Shown here piece after piece: positions 1 to 8,832 of a stretch of 64,000 nucleotides of DNA. A program made the position numbers and the translations under genes. Source of the DNA: Bacillota bacterium (GTDB lineage: Bacteria > Bacillota > Clostridia > Oscillospirales > Ruminococcaceae); assembly GCA_023388515.1 (NCBI GenBank), contig JAEWGD010000006.1, forward strand, positions 186,001 through 250,000. Direction: 5' to 3'. How positions within the stretch are numbered: position 1 is the first letter of the stretch; each line of letters starts with the position of its first letter. The notes below the pieces were generated by a model. The model made no database searches, was not told the DNA's origin, and saw only the letters and a program-made list of their open reading frames with translations.

Positions 1-1
1 T

Positions 2-199
2 ACTCAAGATTTATTAGGGAAACCAATTGGCAGTGATGCTCAACAGAATAAAATAACCTTTGTAGCATTAAACGGCATTGATGGGGCTAAAAACGAGGCT
101 GAAGTGCTTACAAATAAGGCTTTATCAATTCTGAAAGAGTTTGATGATAGTAAATTTTTATTTAGTTTAACTAAACTTTTATTGGTTAGAGAAAGTTAG
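2..199 (+). CDS. ispA: Polyprenyl (farnesyl/geranylgeranyl) diphosphate synthase, C-terminal fragment
   Basis: This is the 3' end of a gene cut by the window edge; about 65 residues are visible before the TAG stop. The stretch DLLGKPIGSDAQQNKITF is typical of the C-terminal part of class IspA prenyl synthases, followed by the usual helix with EAEVLTNKALSILKEF. IspA condenses IPP with allylic diphosphates to make C15/C20 prenyl diphosphates. The catalytic DDxxD motifs lie outside the window, so product length cannot be judged. It is the first visible gene of the cluster that continues with a DivPAP protein and dxs, which links isoprenoid precursor synthesis and use. Confidence 0.85.
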   Translation, partial: TQDLLGKPIGSDAQQNKITFVALNGIDGAKNEAEVLTNKALSILKEFDDSKFLFSLTKLLLVRES

Positions 200-211
200 G
201 ATGGTGTACTT

Positions 212-676
212 TTGACATATAATTATATTTTAGTTTCGGCAATAATTTCATGGGCAACGGCTCAAATTATCAAAACGATTTTATGCTTTTTTAAAACTAG
301 TAAATTTAGTAGCGAAAGGTTATTAGGGGCTGGAGGAATGCCAAGTTCCCACTCATCTTTTGTTACTGCATCAGTAGTTGCAGTATCACGCAAAACAGGT
401 ACCGACTCTATTGAGTTTGCAATAATGTTTATAATTGCAGCTGTTGTAGTTTATGATGCTATGGGAGTAAGACAAGCGGCTGGATTGCACGCTAAAGAGA
501 TAAATAAAATGAACAAATACCTTGTAGATATTTCAACCTCGTCAAAAAACGAAGTAAAAATGGAGGGAGGAAATAAAAAGGAATTAAAAGAGTTTTTAGG
601 GCATACTCCACTTGAAGTTTTAGGAGGCGTGCTTTTAGGAATAGTAATCGCTTTAATAGTTCCTTTAAAATGGTAA
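212..676 (+). CDS. Divergent PAP2 (DivPAP, YuiD-like) membrane protein
   Basis: This 154-residue protein matches the DivPAP family, which is related to PAP2 acid phosphatases. The motif GAGGMPSSHSS near residues 40-48 is the family's version of the PAP2 active-site block, and YDAMGVRQAAGLHA follows near residues 81-94. Hydrophobic segments lie near residues 5-25, 67-85 and 135-152. The start is TTG at 212; the nearby ATG at 201 runs into a stop within five codons. Its substrate is unknown; a lipid or prenyl phosphate is a reasonable inference because it sits between the prenyl synthase and dxs. It overlaps dxs by 7 bases, which suggests translational coupling. Confidence 0.85.
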   Translation: MTYNYILVSAIISWATAQIIKTILCFFKTSKFSSERLLGAGGMPSSHSSFVTASVVAVSRKTGTDSIEFAIMFIIAAVVVYDAMGVRQAAGLHAKEINKMNKYLVDISTSSKNEVKMEGGNKKELKEFLGHTPLEVLGGVLLGIVIALIVPLKW

Positions 677-2577
677 AAATGAAAAACAAAAGCAATGATA
701 TAATTAAAGACGATGTAAGACTTAGCGAATTATCACTTCCAACAGATTTAAAAAAGCTTAATATATCACAATGCAAAAAACTGTGTAGGGATATAAGATG
801 TTTATTGATTAATACTGTTTCTAAAAATGGTGGACATTTAGCTTCTAATTTAGGTTCAGTTGAGTTGACAATGGCGATTCATAGAGTTTTTAATTCCCCA
901 CAAGATAAAATAGTTTGGGATGTAGGACATCAGTCATATACGCATAAAATTTTAACGGGTAGGCTTGATAAGTTTAATACGATAAGAAAAGAAAACGGTA
1001 TTTCTGGATTTCCTAAGCCGTCAGAATCGATCCATGATGCTTTTATTGGTGGGCATAGCAGTACTTCTATATCAGTTGCTTGTGGCATAGCAGAGGCGAT
1101 GAAGATACAAGAAAAAGATGACAATTATGCAGTTGCTGTAATTGGTGATGGAGCTTTAACTGGTGGAATGGTCTATGAGGCACTTAATAATGGTGGTAAG
1201 GATAGGAAAAACCTTATTGTAATTCTTAACCATAATAATATGTCTATTTCAAAAAATGTTGGAGCGTTGTCAAAGTATCTTGCAACGATTAGGGCAAATC
1301 AAAGCTATGTAAAAACTAAATCTGCTGTTGAGAAAGCACTTGCTAAAACTCCAGTTGTGGGAAAACCAATTACTAAGGTTTTAAAGGTGTCAAAGGATAC
1401 AATTAAAGGTGTAATTTATCCAACCACAACAATGTTTGATGATTTAGGTTTTATATATCTAGGCCCTGTTGATGGTCATGATATTGCCTCAATGGAGATG
1501 GTTTTAAACACTGCTAAAACATATAAACATCCTGTTGTCGTTCATGTTAACACTGTAAAAGGTAAAGGATATCTGCCTGCTGAAAAAAATCCTGGGGAGT
1601 ATCATGGCATATCGAAGTTTGATATACTTACAGGAAATCCAGAGGTTTCTGGTGATGACTGTTATTCCACAATATTTGGCAAAGAATTAGTACGCCTTGC
1701 TAAAAATGATAAAAGAATTTGTGCAGTAACAGCCGCAATGAAGTATGGAACAGGTTTGCAGTTCTTTTCCAATGAAATTAAAGATAGATTTTTTGATGTT
1801 GGAATTGCAGAACAGCATGCGGTTACTTTTTCAGCTGGTTTAGCAAGTATGGGATTTATACCTGTGTTTGCGGTGTATTCATCATTTTTACAGCGTTCAT
1901 ACGACCAGCTTATTCACGATGCTGCAATATGTAACACACATATTGTTTTAGGTATAGATAGGGCTGGGATTGTAGGTGAGGATGGTGAAACACATCAAGG
2001 AATATTTGATGTGCCAATGCTTACAACAATACCTAATACCACAATTTATTCTCCATCTTGTTATGAGGAATTGAAGTTATGCCTAAATGATGCGATATAT
2101 AAAGATGAAGGTATAGCTTGTGTTAGATATCCAAGAGGAAAGGACACGTCAAATCTTGATAAATCTATGCTTAACACGAACTATACTTTAATTAATAATG
2201 ATAGGGAAATGAATTCAGATGTGTTATTGATTTCATATGGAAGAATTTATAATAACTTTAAAGAAGTAGTTTATATGCTTGCTCATGAAAATATTTATGC
2301 GGATACATTAAAGCTTACAAAAATTCACCCACTTGATGAAGGGCTGATAGACATGATAATGTCTTATAGCAAGATTTTCTTCTTTGAGGAATGTGAAAAA
2401 TCGGGTGGAATTTCTAAACATCTTTCTGCAAGCTTAATGAAGAGAAGATATAGTGGCGACTTTATAAAGGTTGCTATTAATGGGTTTGTAAAACAGGCAT
2501 CAGTAGAAAATACATTACATAAGCTTAATTTAGACGTTGAGTCAATGTATATTATTGTTAAAGAAAATTTAATTTAA
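670..2577 (+). CDS. dxs: 1-deoxy-D-xylulose-5-phosphate synthase
   Basis: DXS joins pyruvate and glyceraldehyde 3-phosphate in a thiamine-diphosphate reaction, the first step of the MEP isoprenoid pathway. At 635 residues it has the normal family length. Visible signatures are the substrate-site region GGHSSTS, the ThDP-binding motif GDGALTGGMVYEALNN, the VDGHDI loop and the central transketolase-type DVGIAEQHAVT segment with the catalytic Glu. The start ATG at 670 overlaps the preceding gene; an in-frame ATG at 679 is an alternative. ispE, a later step of the same pathway, is in this window near 12300-13170 on the other strand. The assignment is firm. Confidence 0.97.
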   Translation: MVKMKNKSNDIIKDDVRLSELSLPTDLKKLNISQCKKLCRDIRCLLINTVSKNGGHLASNLGSVELTMAIHRVFNSPQDKIVWDVGHQSYTHKILTGRLDKFNTIRKENGISGFPKPSESIHDAFIGGHSSTSISVACGIAEAMKIQEKDDNYAVAVIGDGALTGGMVYEALNNGGKDRKNLIVILNHNNMSISKNVGALSKYLATIRANQSYVKTKSAVEKALAKTPVVGKPITKVLKVSKDTIKGVIYPTTTMFDDLGFIYLGPVDGHDIASMEMVLNTAKTYKHPVVVHVNTVKGKGYLPAEKNPGEYHGISKFDILTGNPEVSGDDCYSTIFGKELVRLAKNDKRICAVTAAMKYGTGLQFFSNEIKDRFFDVGIAEQHAVTFSAGLASMGFIPVFAVYSSFLQRSYDQLIHDAAICNTHIVLGIDRAGIVGEDGETHQGIFDVPMLTTIPNTTIYSPSCYEELKLCLNDAIYKDEGIACVRYPRGKDTSNLDKSMLNTNYTLINNDREMNSDVLLISYGRIYNNFKEVVYMLAHENIYADTLKLTKIHPLDEGLIDMIMSYSKIFFFEECEKSGGISKHLSASLMKRRYSGDFIKVAINGFVKQASVENTLHKLNLDVESMYIIVKENLI

Positions 2578-2593
2578 AGGTGAAAAGGATGAT

Positions 2594-3391
2594 TTGGTGG
2601 CTGAAAAAAGACTTGATATAGCTCTAGTAGAGAATAGCTTGGCTAGTAGCAGAGAGCGTGCGAAGGAAATGATAAAGTCGGGACAGGTAACGGTAAATGG
2701 AAGTTCATGCGATAAGCCGTCAAAAATAATTTCCGAAAATGATAAGCTTGAAATAATAGGGGAAACACTTAAATATGCTGGTAGAGGTGGACTAAAGCTA
2801 GAACACGCCTTAGATAAATTTGAAATCAGTATTAAAGAATGTGTTTGTGTTGATATTGGTGCATCAACTGGTGGATTTACTGATTGTATGCTACAAAATA
2901 GTGCAAAAAAGGTTTATGCAGTTGATGTCGGTCATAGTCAGCTTGTTGAGATTCTTAAAAACAACCCTAAGGTAGTGAATATGGAGAAAACTGATATTAG
3001 AACTCTCACTAGGCAGTCATTTGACGAAAGCATTAACTTTATTGCTACTGATGTTTCGTTTATATCACTCAAGCTTGTTCTTCCTAAGATATATGAGCTA
3101 TTAGAGGATAAACGTCAAGCTGTTGTACTTATAAAACCACAGTTTGAGGCTGGCAAATCAAACCTTAATAAAAACGGGATTGTGCGTGACTCGAAAGTAC
3201 ATATTAAAGTTTTAAAGGATATTTATTCCTATTCTCAGCAATTAGGATTTTCAATAAAGGGATTATGTTATTCATCTATCAAGGGTGGAAAAGGCAATAT
3301 TGAATATCTTATACTTTTGGAAAAATCATGCGATAAAAGTAAGCTATTTGACTTTAAAAGTCTTGTTGAAGATGCGTTTTATATCTTATAA
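2594..3391 (+). CDS. tlyA: TlyA-family rRNA 2'-O-methyltransferase (S4 + FtsJ domains)
   Basis: The 265-residue protein has an N-terminal S4 RNA-binding domain (residues about 4-65) and an FtsJ-like SAM-dependent methyltransferase domain. The SAM loop VDIGASTGGFTDCML lies near residues 83-97. TlyA proteins 2'-O-methylate 16S and 23S rRNA cytidines in some bacteria and are often annotated as hemolysin A; the methyltransferase role is better supported. The start is TTG at 2594 or GTG at 2597 (MVAEKR), behind AAAGGTG and AAAAGGA. It sits between dxs and nadK, a very common clostridial order. The exact target nucleotide is not known here. Confidence 0.92.
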   Translation: MVAEKRLDIALVENSLASSRERAKEMIKSGQVTVNGSSCDKPSKIISENDKLEIIGETLKYAGRGGLKLEHALDKFEISIKECVCVDIGASTGGFTDCMLQNSAKKVYAVDVGHSQLVEILKNNPKVVNMEKTDIRTLTRQSFDESINFIATDVSFISLKLVLPKIYELLEDKRQAVVLIKPQFEAGKSNLNKNGIVRDSKVHIKVLKDIYSYSQQLGFSIKGLCYSSIKGGKGNIEYLILLEKSCDKSKLFDFKSLVEDAFYIL

Positions 3392-3406
3392 TTAGAGGTG
3401 AAAGTG

Positions 3407-4267
3407 ATGAAAATTGCAATATTTCCTAATTTTCAAAAGGAAAATGCTCTAAAATGTTCAAGAGAAGTATGCGATATTTTACACAAAAATAGTGCAGAAT
3501 TATATGTAGATAAGAAATATTATGAGCAATTCAAAGATAAGGCTTATGTAAATTTTGGTGTATTTAAGGAATTTGTAAAAGAATCAGATATTGCAATTGC
3601 CATTGGTGGTGATGGTACAATATTAAAATGTGCTAGATACCTTTTAGGGCTTGATACTAAACTTTTGGGTATTAATACTGGGCGGTTAGGATTTATGGCT
3701 TCACTAGAGTTTGATGAGTTGAACGAATTACATCGGCTTATTAAAGGCGATTATGATATAATTAAACGTATGATGCTAAATACTAGAATTTATACTGGAG
3801 AAGAATATTGTGAAAATATAGCTTTAAATGATGTATCAGTCGCAAGAGTTTACTCTAAGCTATGTGATTTTAGTATTTATGTTGATGATAATTTAATTGG
3901 CTCATATCGTGCAGATGGGGTTGTTATAAGCACTCCTACGGGTTCAACTGCATATGCTCTTTCAGCAGGAGGTCCTATTATTGAACCTGATTTGGATTGT
4001 ATAGAAATGACGCTACTTTGTCCTCATTCGCTTTTTTCACGACCTATGCTTTTTTCACCTGAAAGGGTAATAAAACTTGTCCATAATGTTGAAAATAAAC
4101 CTGAATTATATATCAGTATTGACGGTAATGAGCCAATAACTTTTAATAGTAAACAGGTGCTTGAAATAAAAAGGTCTGCACATAAAATTAACTTAATTGA
4201 TATGAAAAGGAATACATTTTATGATTCTTTGAATAAAAAACTAATGAGGTCAATTAAAGGTAACTAA
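3407..4267 (+). CDS. nadK: NAD(+) kinase
   Basis: NadK phosphorylates NAD to NADP. The 286-residue product shows the defining GGDGT motif (IAIGGDGTILK, about residue 65) and the TPTGSTAYALSAGGPI segment that shapes the nucleotide site. A longer reading from GTG at 3398 is possible, but that codon lies inside the Shine-Dalgarno sequence AGAGGTG (3394-3400). The ATG at 3407, six bases downstream of that site, is the better start. The gene follows tlyA by 15 bases and precedes argR, as in many Clostridia. Function is firm; regulation cannot be read from the sequence. Confidence 0.95.
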   Translation: MKIAIFPNFQKENALKCSREVCDILHKNSAELYVDKKYYEQFKDKAYVNFGVFKEFVKESDIAIAIGGDGTILKCARYLLGLDTKLLGINTGRLGFMASLEFDELNELHRLIKGDYDIIKRMMLNTRIYTGEEYCENIALNDVSVARVYSKLCDFSIYVDDNLIGSYRADGVVISTPTGSTAYALSAGGPIIEPDLDCIEMTLLCPHSLFSRPMLFSPERVIKLVHNVENKPELYISIDGNEPITFNSKQVLEIKRSAHKINLIDMKRNTFYDSLNKKLMRSIKGN

Positions 4268-4285
4268 AATTTTTGGGTGGTATGA

Positions 4286-4729
4286 ATGAAAACTAGGCGA
4301 CATAATGAAATATTTAAGATAATTGAAAATTTTGAAGTGGATACGCAGGAAACATTGCAGAAGTATCTTCAGGATAATGGATTTAATGTAACACAAGCGA
4401 CTGTATCAAGGGATATAAAGGAATTACAGCTTGTTAAAAAGATGTTTGAAGACGGTATATATAAATACGCATTACCAGATACAAATAAGCCAAAGCGAGG
4501 AATTATTGCAGATATAGTTTCAACAGTTGATTATGCAATGAACACAGTGGTGGTGAAGTGCCACACTGGAATGGCACAGGCTGCGTGTGCTGAAATAGAC
4601 TCAATGAGTTTTAGTGAAATCATAGGAACATTGGCTGGTGATGATACAATATTCATATTGCTGAAAAACGAGAGTGAGGCAATAAATTTTGTTAACAAGC
4701 TAAGAAATATGATTAATATAAAAAGGTAA
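4286..4729 (+). CDS. argR: Arginine repressor
   Basis: ArgR is a hexameric, arginine-responsive regulator of arginine synthesis and catabolism. The N-terminal winged-helix domain is visible in RHNEIFKIIENFEVDTQETL and the following AtVSRDIKELQL-type recognition helix (residues about 5-55). The C-terminal oligomerization and arginine-binding domain carries the family motif GTLAGDDTIFIL near residues 113-124. At 147 residues it is normal length. The start ATG 4286 lies five bases after GGGTGG; the ATG at 4282 hits a stop after four codons. In Clostridia argR next to recN is conserved and does not mean local arginine genes. Confidence 0.95.
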   Translation: MKTRRHNEIFKIIENFEVDTQETLQKYLQDNGFNVTQATVSRDIKELQLVKKMFEDGIYKYALPDTNKPKRGIIADIVSTVDYAMNTVVVKCHTGMAQAACAEIDSMSFSEIIGTLAGDDTIFILLKNESEAINFVNKLRNMINIKR

Positions 4730-4800
4730 ACCTACAAATAATAATTATATTTGGAAGGAGTATTTTTCGTATTTAAATATGGAAAATTAGGGGTATCATT

Positions 4801-6468
4801 ATGCTAAAGGAAGTTTATATAGAAAATCTTGCGGTAATTGAGAAAACAACTATAAATTTTTCTGATAATTTCAATGCTTTTACGGGCGAAACTGGTGCTG
4901 GTAAATCAATTCTTATAAATGGGATAAATGCGATACTAGGGCAGAGAATTACTAAGGATATAGTTCGTACTGGTTGCAAAAAGGCATCGATAACAGCGTT
5001 GTTTTGTAATTTAAGCCGTAATACGAAGGATAAACTTAAAGAATTAGGCATTGACTATGAGAACGATGAGCTAACGGTTACAAGAGAAATTCATGCTGAT
5101 GGCGGAAGCATAGCACGAATAAATTCGAGAGCAACAACCATAGCTATATTAAAAGAGATAGGTGAAACCTTAATTAATATTCATGGTCAACATGATAATC
5201 AAGTACTTCTTGCTTCCGAAAAGCATATACATATTTTGGATAGCTTTAGTGGGGATGTTTCATTTCTGAATGATTATAGAGAAGGCTTTAAGGAGCTTCA
5301 GCTACTTGCAAGAATGATAAAAGAGATGTATCAAAAGGAAAAAGATAAGGCTGATAGGGTACAGCTTTTAGAGGCAAGAATTGATGAAATAGGGGCATTG
5401 GATCTTGTAGAAGATGAGGATAATCAGATTGAAAATGAATATAATCTTATGAAAAACTCTGATAAAATCATAAGTGCCTTAAAAAATTCAAAACAATTGA
5501 TTAATGATGAAGATAATGATAGTACAATTTATAGATTAATATCAGCAGAGAATGCACTTGCTAACTTGACTGAAATTTCCGAAATTGAAGTTTTAAATGA
5601 TAGAATTACTGCTGTTAGAATTGAACTTGAAGATATTACAAGTGATATTACAAGCTTGTTTAATAAGATGGATTTTGATGAACAACGGTTTGGTTATATT
5701 ACTAAAAGATTAAGTGAACTGAATAGTATTAAGCGAAAATATGGCTGTGAATTGTCTGATGTAATTAAGCTTTATAATGACTCATTAGAGGAGATAAAAC
5801 TGCTGGAAGGTAATTCTGATGAGTTGAAAAAGCTTAAAGAAAAAAAAGAAATACTGTTGCTTGAGGTTACTGAAAAGGCAAAAAGGCTTTCTCAGTTTAG
5901 AGAAAAATCAGCTGAAAGGTTTGTTGAACAGGTAACCGAAGAGTTGGAATTTTTGGATATGCCTAATGTTGTTTTAAAAATTGCTCATGAAAAGGGTAAG
6001 CTTACAGTAAGTGGCATGGACGGTATGGAAATTATGATTTCTGCAAATAAAGGTGAACCTCCAAAACCAATTAACAAAATTGCATCAGGAGGGGAGCTTT
6101 CAAGAATAATGCTTGCACTCAAAAATGTTATTGCCGATAAGGACGACATACCTACGCTGGTATTTGATGAAATAGATACGGGAGTTAGTGGGCGAGCAGC
6201 ACAAAAAATAGGTATAAAGCTACATCAAGTTTCAAAAATCAGACAGGTGCTTTGTGTAACACATTTAGCACAAATTGCAGTTATGGCTGATAATCACTTA
6301 TTAATTGAAAAACAGGTAGTTGGTGATAGGACAATAACTCAAGTGAATCCTCTTGATTTTGAACAGAGGAAACACGAAATAGCACGAATAATGAGCGGAG
6401 AAAACCCAAGTGAATTGATGCTTAAAAATGCAGAGGAACTCTTAAATTTTAGATTGGAGCAAAAGTAA
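4801..6468 (+). CDS. recN: DNA repair protein RecN
   Basis: RecN is an SMC-like ATPase that acts at DNA double-strand breaks. The 555-residue protein has the Walker A motif GETGAGKSILI near residue 30, and a long central helical/coiled-coil region (about 150-360). The ABC signature ASGGELSRIMLALK and Walker B segment TLVFDEIDTGVSG follow in the C-terminal half. It is preceded by AGGGGT 7 bases upstream. The stop TAA shares one base with the ATG of the next gene (TAATG), so the PIN-like protein that follows is probably translated by reinitiation. Function is firm by family. Confidence 0.96.
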   Translation: MLKEVYIENLAVIEKTTINFSDNFNAFTGETGAGKSILINGINAILGQRITKDIVRTGCKKASITALFCNLSRNTKDKLKELGIDYENDELTVTREIHADGGSIARINSRATTIAILKEIGETLINIHGQHDNQVLLASEKHIHILDSFSGDVSFLNDYREGFKELQLLARMIKEMYQKEKDKADRVQLLEARIDEIGALDLVEDEDNQIENEYNLMKNSDKIISALKNSKQLINDEDNDSTIYRLISAENALANLTEISEIEVLNDRITAVRIELEDITSDITSLFNKMDFDEQRFGYITKRLSELNSIKRKYGCELSDVIKLYNDSLEEIKLLEGNSDELKKLKEKKEILLLEVTEKAKRLSQFREKSAERFVEQVTEELEFLDMPNVVLKIAHEKGKLTVSGMDGMEIMISANKGEPPKPINKIASGGELSRIMLALKNVIADKDDIPTLVFDEIDTGVSGRAAQKIGIKLHQVSKIRQVLCVTHLAQIAVMADNHLLIEKQVVGDRTITQVNPLDFEQRKHEIARIMSGENPSELMLKNAEELLNFRLEQK

Positions 6469-7178
6469 TGAAGTTTTTTTTAGTAGATTATGAAAATGTT
6501 AATTCCAGTGGACTTGAGGGAATTAATTGTTTAGATGAAGACGACAAGGTTGTAATATTTTATGGACCAAATAGCAATACGGTATCATTTTCGGTAGTTG
6601 AGTTTATAAGGAAATCTGATATTAATATTGACTTATTTGAACTTAGGCATCCAGCCCCAAATGCTGTGGATTTTCAACTTTCTACATATCTTGGCTATTT
6701 GATAGCTAAGGAAAAGGATGCAGAATTTTATATTATAAGCAAGGATAAGGGGTATGGTTCATCAATAGATTTTTGCAATGACTTTCTTATTAATTATCCT
6801 CAAAAGATTGAACGGTTTACTAATATAGCATCTGCAATAAACAGTGAGCCATATTTTGTAGAAATATCTATTTTAAAGGATAATTTAACTAGGACTTATA
6901 ACGATAAAACTGCATTTAGTCTAGGCGACTTGGAAAGTATACAGGATAATTCTACACCCATAAAAAAGCAAAAAGTTATGAGTTTAATCAATAGTTTAGG
7001 TGATGAAATTACCTCAAGCGATAAAAAACAGGTATATGATACAGTGTTAAATTATTTGAAAACCACTTCAAATAAGGAGGAATTCTACAAAAAATTAATA
7101 AAAAAATATAATAAGGAAGATGGATTGAAATATTACAACATATTTAAGGGTGAATATAAGAAATTAAAAGCATTATAG
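6468..7178 (+). CDS. PIN/NYN-like putative nuclease, unknown role
   Basis: A 236-residue soluble protein with an N-terminal PIN/NYN-like fold. FFLVDYENVN at residues 3-12 supplies the first acidic residues, AVDFQLSTYLGYL (about 65-77) another, and YIISKDKGYG (about 87-96) the late acidic pair seen in NYN RNases. The C-terminal half is Lys-rich and helical with no recognised domain. Such proteins are predicted metal-dependent RNases or DNases. The start overlaps the recN stop by one base, so co-expression with recN is likely. A link to DNA repair is only inferred from that coupling. No antitoxin-like partner is present. Confidence 0.6.
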   Translation: MKFFLVDYENVNSSGLEGINCLDEDDKVVIFYGPNSNTVSFSVVEFIRKSDINIDLFELRHPAPNAVDFQLSTYLGYLIAKEKDAEFYIISKDKGYGSSIDFCNDFLINYPQKIERFTNIASAINSEPYFVEISILKDNLTRTYNDKTAFSLGDLESIQDNSTPIKKQKVMSLINSLGDEITSSDKKQVYDTVLNYLKTTSNKEEFYKKLIKKYNKEDGLKYYNIFKGEYKKLKAL

Positions 7179-7205
7179 GATAATAGTTATATAACTATTA
7201 TCCTA
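7176..7205. terminator. Perfect palindrome between convergent genes, likely bidirectional terminator
   Basis: The bases GGATAATAGTTAT at 7178-7190 are followed directly by their exact reverse complement at 7191-7203, and one or two further A-T pairs extend the stem. It begins at the stop codon of the PIN-like gene and lies 28 bases beyond the stop codon of trmB. The flanks are AT-rich (TAATTAAATT) rather than a clean U tract, so terminator strength is uncertain. Confidence 0.55.
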
Positions 7206-7232
7206 ATTAAATTAGTATTATTGGCTTTAATT

Positions 7233-7889
7233 TTACTTTTGAACAGCTATAAGAAATTTTATAGTTTTACCCATTTCTGTGAACATTTTTTCATGCTCTG
7301 TTTCAATGTTTTCACCAAATTCACTCGAATGTAAATCAAAAGTTTTATATTTAATTTCAAATCCAGACTGTTCAAAATAGCTGAATGATTCATTAAATAA
7401 ATCATCATCATCAGTTTTGAACCATATTTCACCCGTTGGTTTAAGAAAAGCTTTATATTTTTCAAGAAGATGTTGATGAGTAAGTCTGCGTTTTTTGTGC
7501 TTTGGTTTAGGCCAAGGATTGCAAAAGTTTATATAAATTTTTTCAATAACATCGTTATTATCAAAACATGAGTCAATTTGCTCAATATTTTTTATGAATA
7601 TTCTTATATTATCATGGGATAATCCTTTTTGTGATAATTGTTGGTCTATTTTTCGTCTTGCAATTGCCAACATTTCACTTTTAATATCTATTGCAATGTA
7701 ATTAATATTACGATTTGCGATAATGGCAGAGGATATAAAACCACCCTTACCACAGCCTAGTTCAATATGTATTGGTTGCTTGTTAGTAAACTCCTCGCTC
7801 CAAGTTCCTTTATTATTTTCAGGTTGTTTTATACAAAAAGGGCAAGCATCTAGTTCTGGTCTAGCCCATGATTTGTGTCTAATTCTCAT
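7233..7889 (-). CDS. trmB: tRNA (guanine-N7-)-methyltransferase
   Basis: TrmB makes m7G46 in tRNA. The 218-residue protein shows the SAM loop IELGCGKGGFI (about residues 43-53), the acidic AIDIKSEML segment, and the family-specific NFCNPWPKPKHKKRRLT stretch (about 130-146). It also has the late motif LKPTGEIWFKTDD. The N-terminus MRIRHKSWA is also typical. An AAAGGAGT site precedes the ATG by eight bases. It is a single-gene unit, convergent with the recN operon and divergent from the membrane-protein gene at 8044. Confidence 0.95.
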   Translation of the reverse strand: MRIRHKSWARPELDACPFCIKQPENNKGTWSEEFTNKQPIHIELGCGKGGFISSAIIANRNINYIAIDIKSEMLAIARRKIDQQLSQKGLSHDNIRIFIKNIEQIDSCFDNNDVIEKIYINFCNPWPKPKHKKRRLTHQHLLEKYKAFLKPTGEIWFKTDDDDLFNESFSYFEQSGFEIKYKTFDLHSSEFGENIETEHEKMFTEMGKTIKFLIAVQK

Positions 7890-7960
7890 ATTTAACTCCT
7901 TTAATTTTTGTGAATTCTCATAGTAATACTAAAATATAATTATAAAGGCTGTGTATTCTA

Positions 7961-7988
7961 TTGACATAAAGCTTATAATTGTTATAAT
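7961..7988 (+). promoter_or_regulatory. Sigma-A type promoter for the gene at 8044
   Basis: TTGACA at 7961-7966 and TATAAT at 7983-7988 are separated by 16 bases. Transcription would start near 7995, about 50 bases before the ATG at 8044. Both hexamers match the consensus exactly. Confidence 0.75.
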
Positions 7989-8043
7989 ATTAGTATAATG
8001 TAAACTTCAATATTCTTGGAATAATTATTTTAGGGGGATAGTT

Positions 8044-8793
8044 ATGCAAAATATCCACTTATTCAATATGACATTGTTTGAAATAGGTTTTTATTTTCTA
8101 TACTGGGCGTCGTTTGGTTGGATTTTAGAAGTGATTATTAGGACACTTGAAACAGGTGAGTTTGAGGATCGTGGGTTCTTAAATGCTCCAATATGCCCTA
8201 TTCATGGATTTGGAGTGCTGATTGTTTACACAACTCTTTCTCCACTGAAAAGTGTTTTTGTAATTTTTATACTTTCTGTAATTCTATGCTCAGTAATTGA
8301 ATTATCCGTTGGTTTACTTTTGCAAAGGCTATTTCATGCTAAATGGTGGGATTATTCACATGAAAAATTCAATTACAAGGGTTATATATGCTTAAAAATA
8401 TCGCTCTTATGGGGTGTCGGTTGTCTTTTAGTTGTAAAAACTGTCCATCCAATTATTATAAAATTAGTAGATTACATTCCTTATAATGCTGGGAATATAA
8501 TACTTTCAGTTGTAATATTAGTGCTGATTATTGATACAGCCTGTAGTGTAAGCGAAGTTTTAAATTTCAATAATAAATTAAAACAAATAGAAAAGATTTC
8601 TACGAAACTCAATAAAGGTTCAATAAAAATTGGTGGTAATATATCAGGAGAAGTTCAGGAAATAAAACAAAAATATGATAAGCTGTTGGAACAAGCAAAG
8701 AAAACACGTTTTATTAAGTCATTTCCAGATATGACATCAATCAAGTATAATAACGCTTTAAAAATAATAAAAGAAAAACTAAATAAAAAATAG
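8044..8793 (+). CDS. Putative ABC-transporter type IV / CmpB-like membrane protein
   Basis: A 249-residue membrane protein of the family annotated as putative ABC-transporter type IV (CmpB-like). The N-terminal part FYFLYWASFGWILEVI and the GFLNAPICPIHGFGVL segment (about residues 48-63) are characteristic. About five hydrophobic segments fill residues 10-175, followed by a charged, Lys-rich cytoplasmic tail. The transported substrate is unknown and no ATPase is adjacent, so an ABC role is not supported here. AGGGGGAT precedes the ATG, and a strong promoter lies upstream. The following gene, 39 bases away, may be co-transcribed. Confidence 0.7.
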   Translation: MQNIHLFNMTLFEIGFYFLYWASFGWILEVIIRTLETGEFEDRGFLNAPICPIHGFGVLIVYTTLSPLKSVFVIFILSVILCSVIELSVGLLLQRLFHAKWWDYSHEKFNYKGYICLKISLLWGVGCLLVVKTVHPIIIKLVDYIPYNAGNIILSVVILVLIIDTACSVSEVLNFNNKLKQIEKISTKLNKGSIKIGGNISGEVQEIKQKYDKLLEQAKKTRFIKSFPDMTSIKYNNALKIIKEKLNKK

Positions 8794-8832
8794 AAGCAAT
8801 CATAATTAATCTATTTTTGAGGGGTGATTGCA

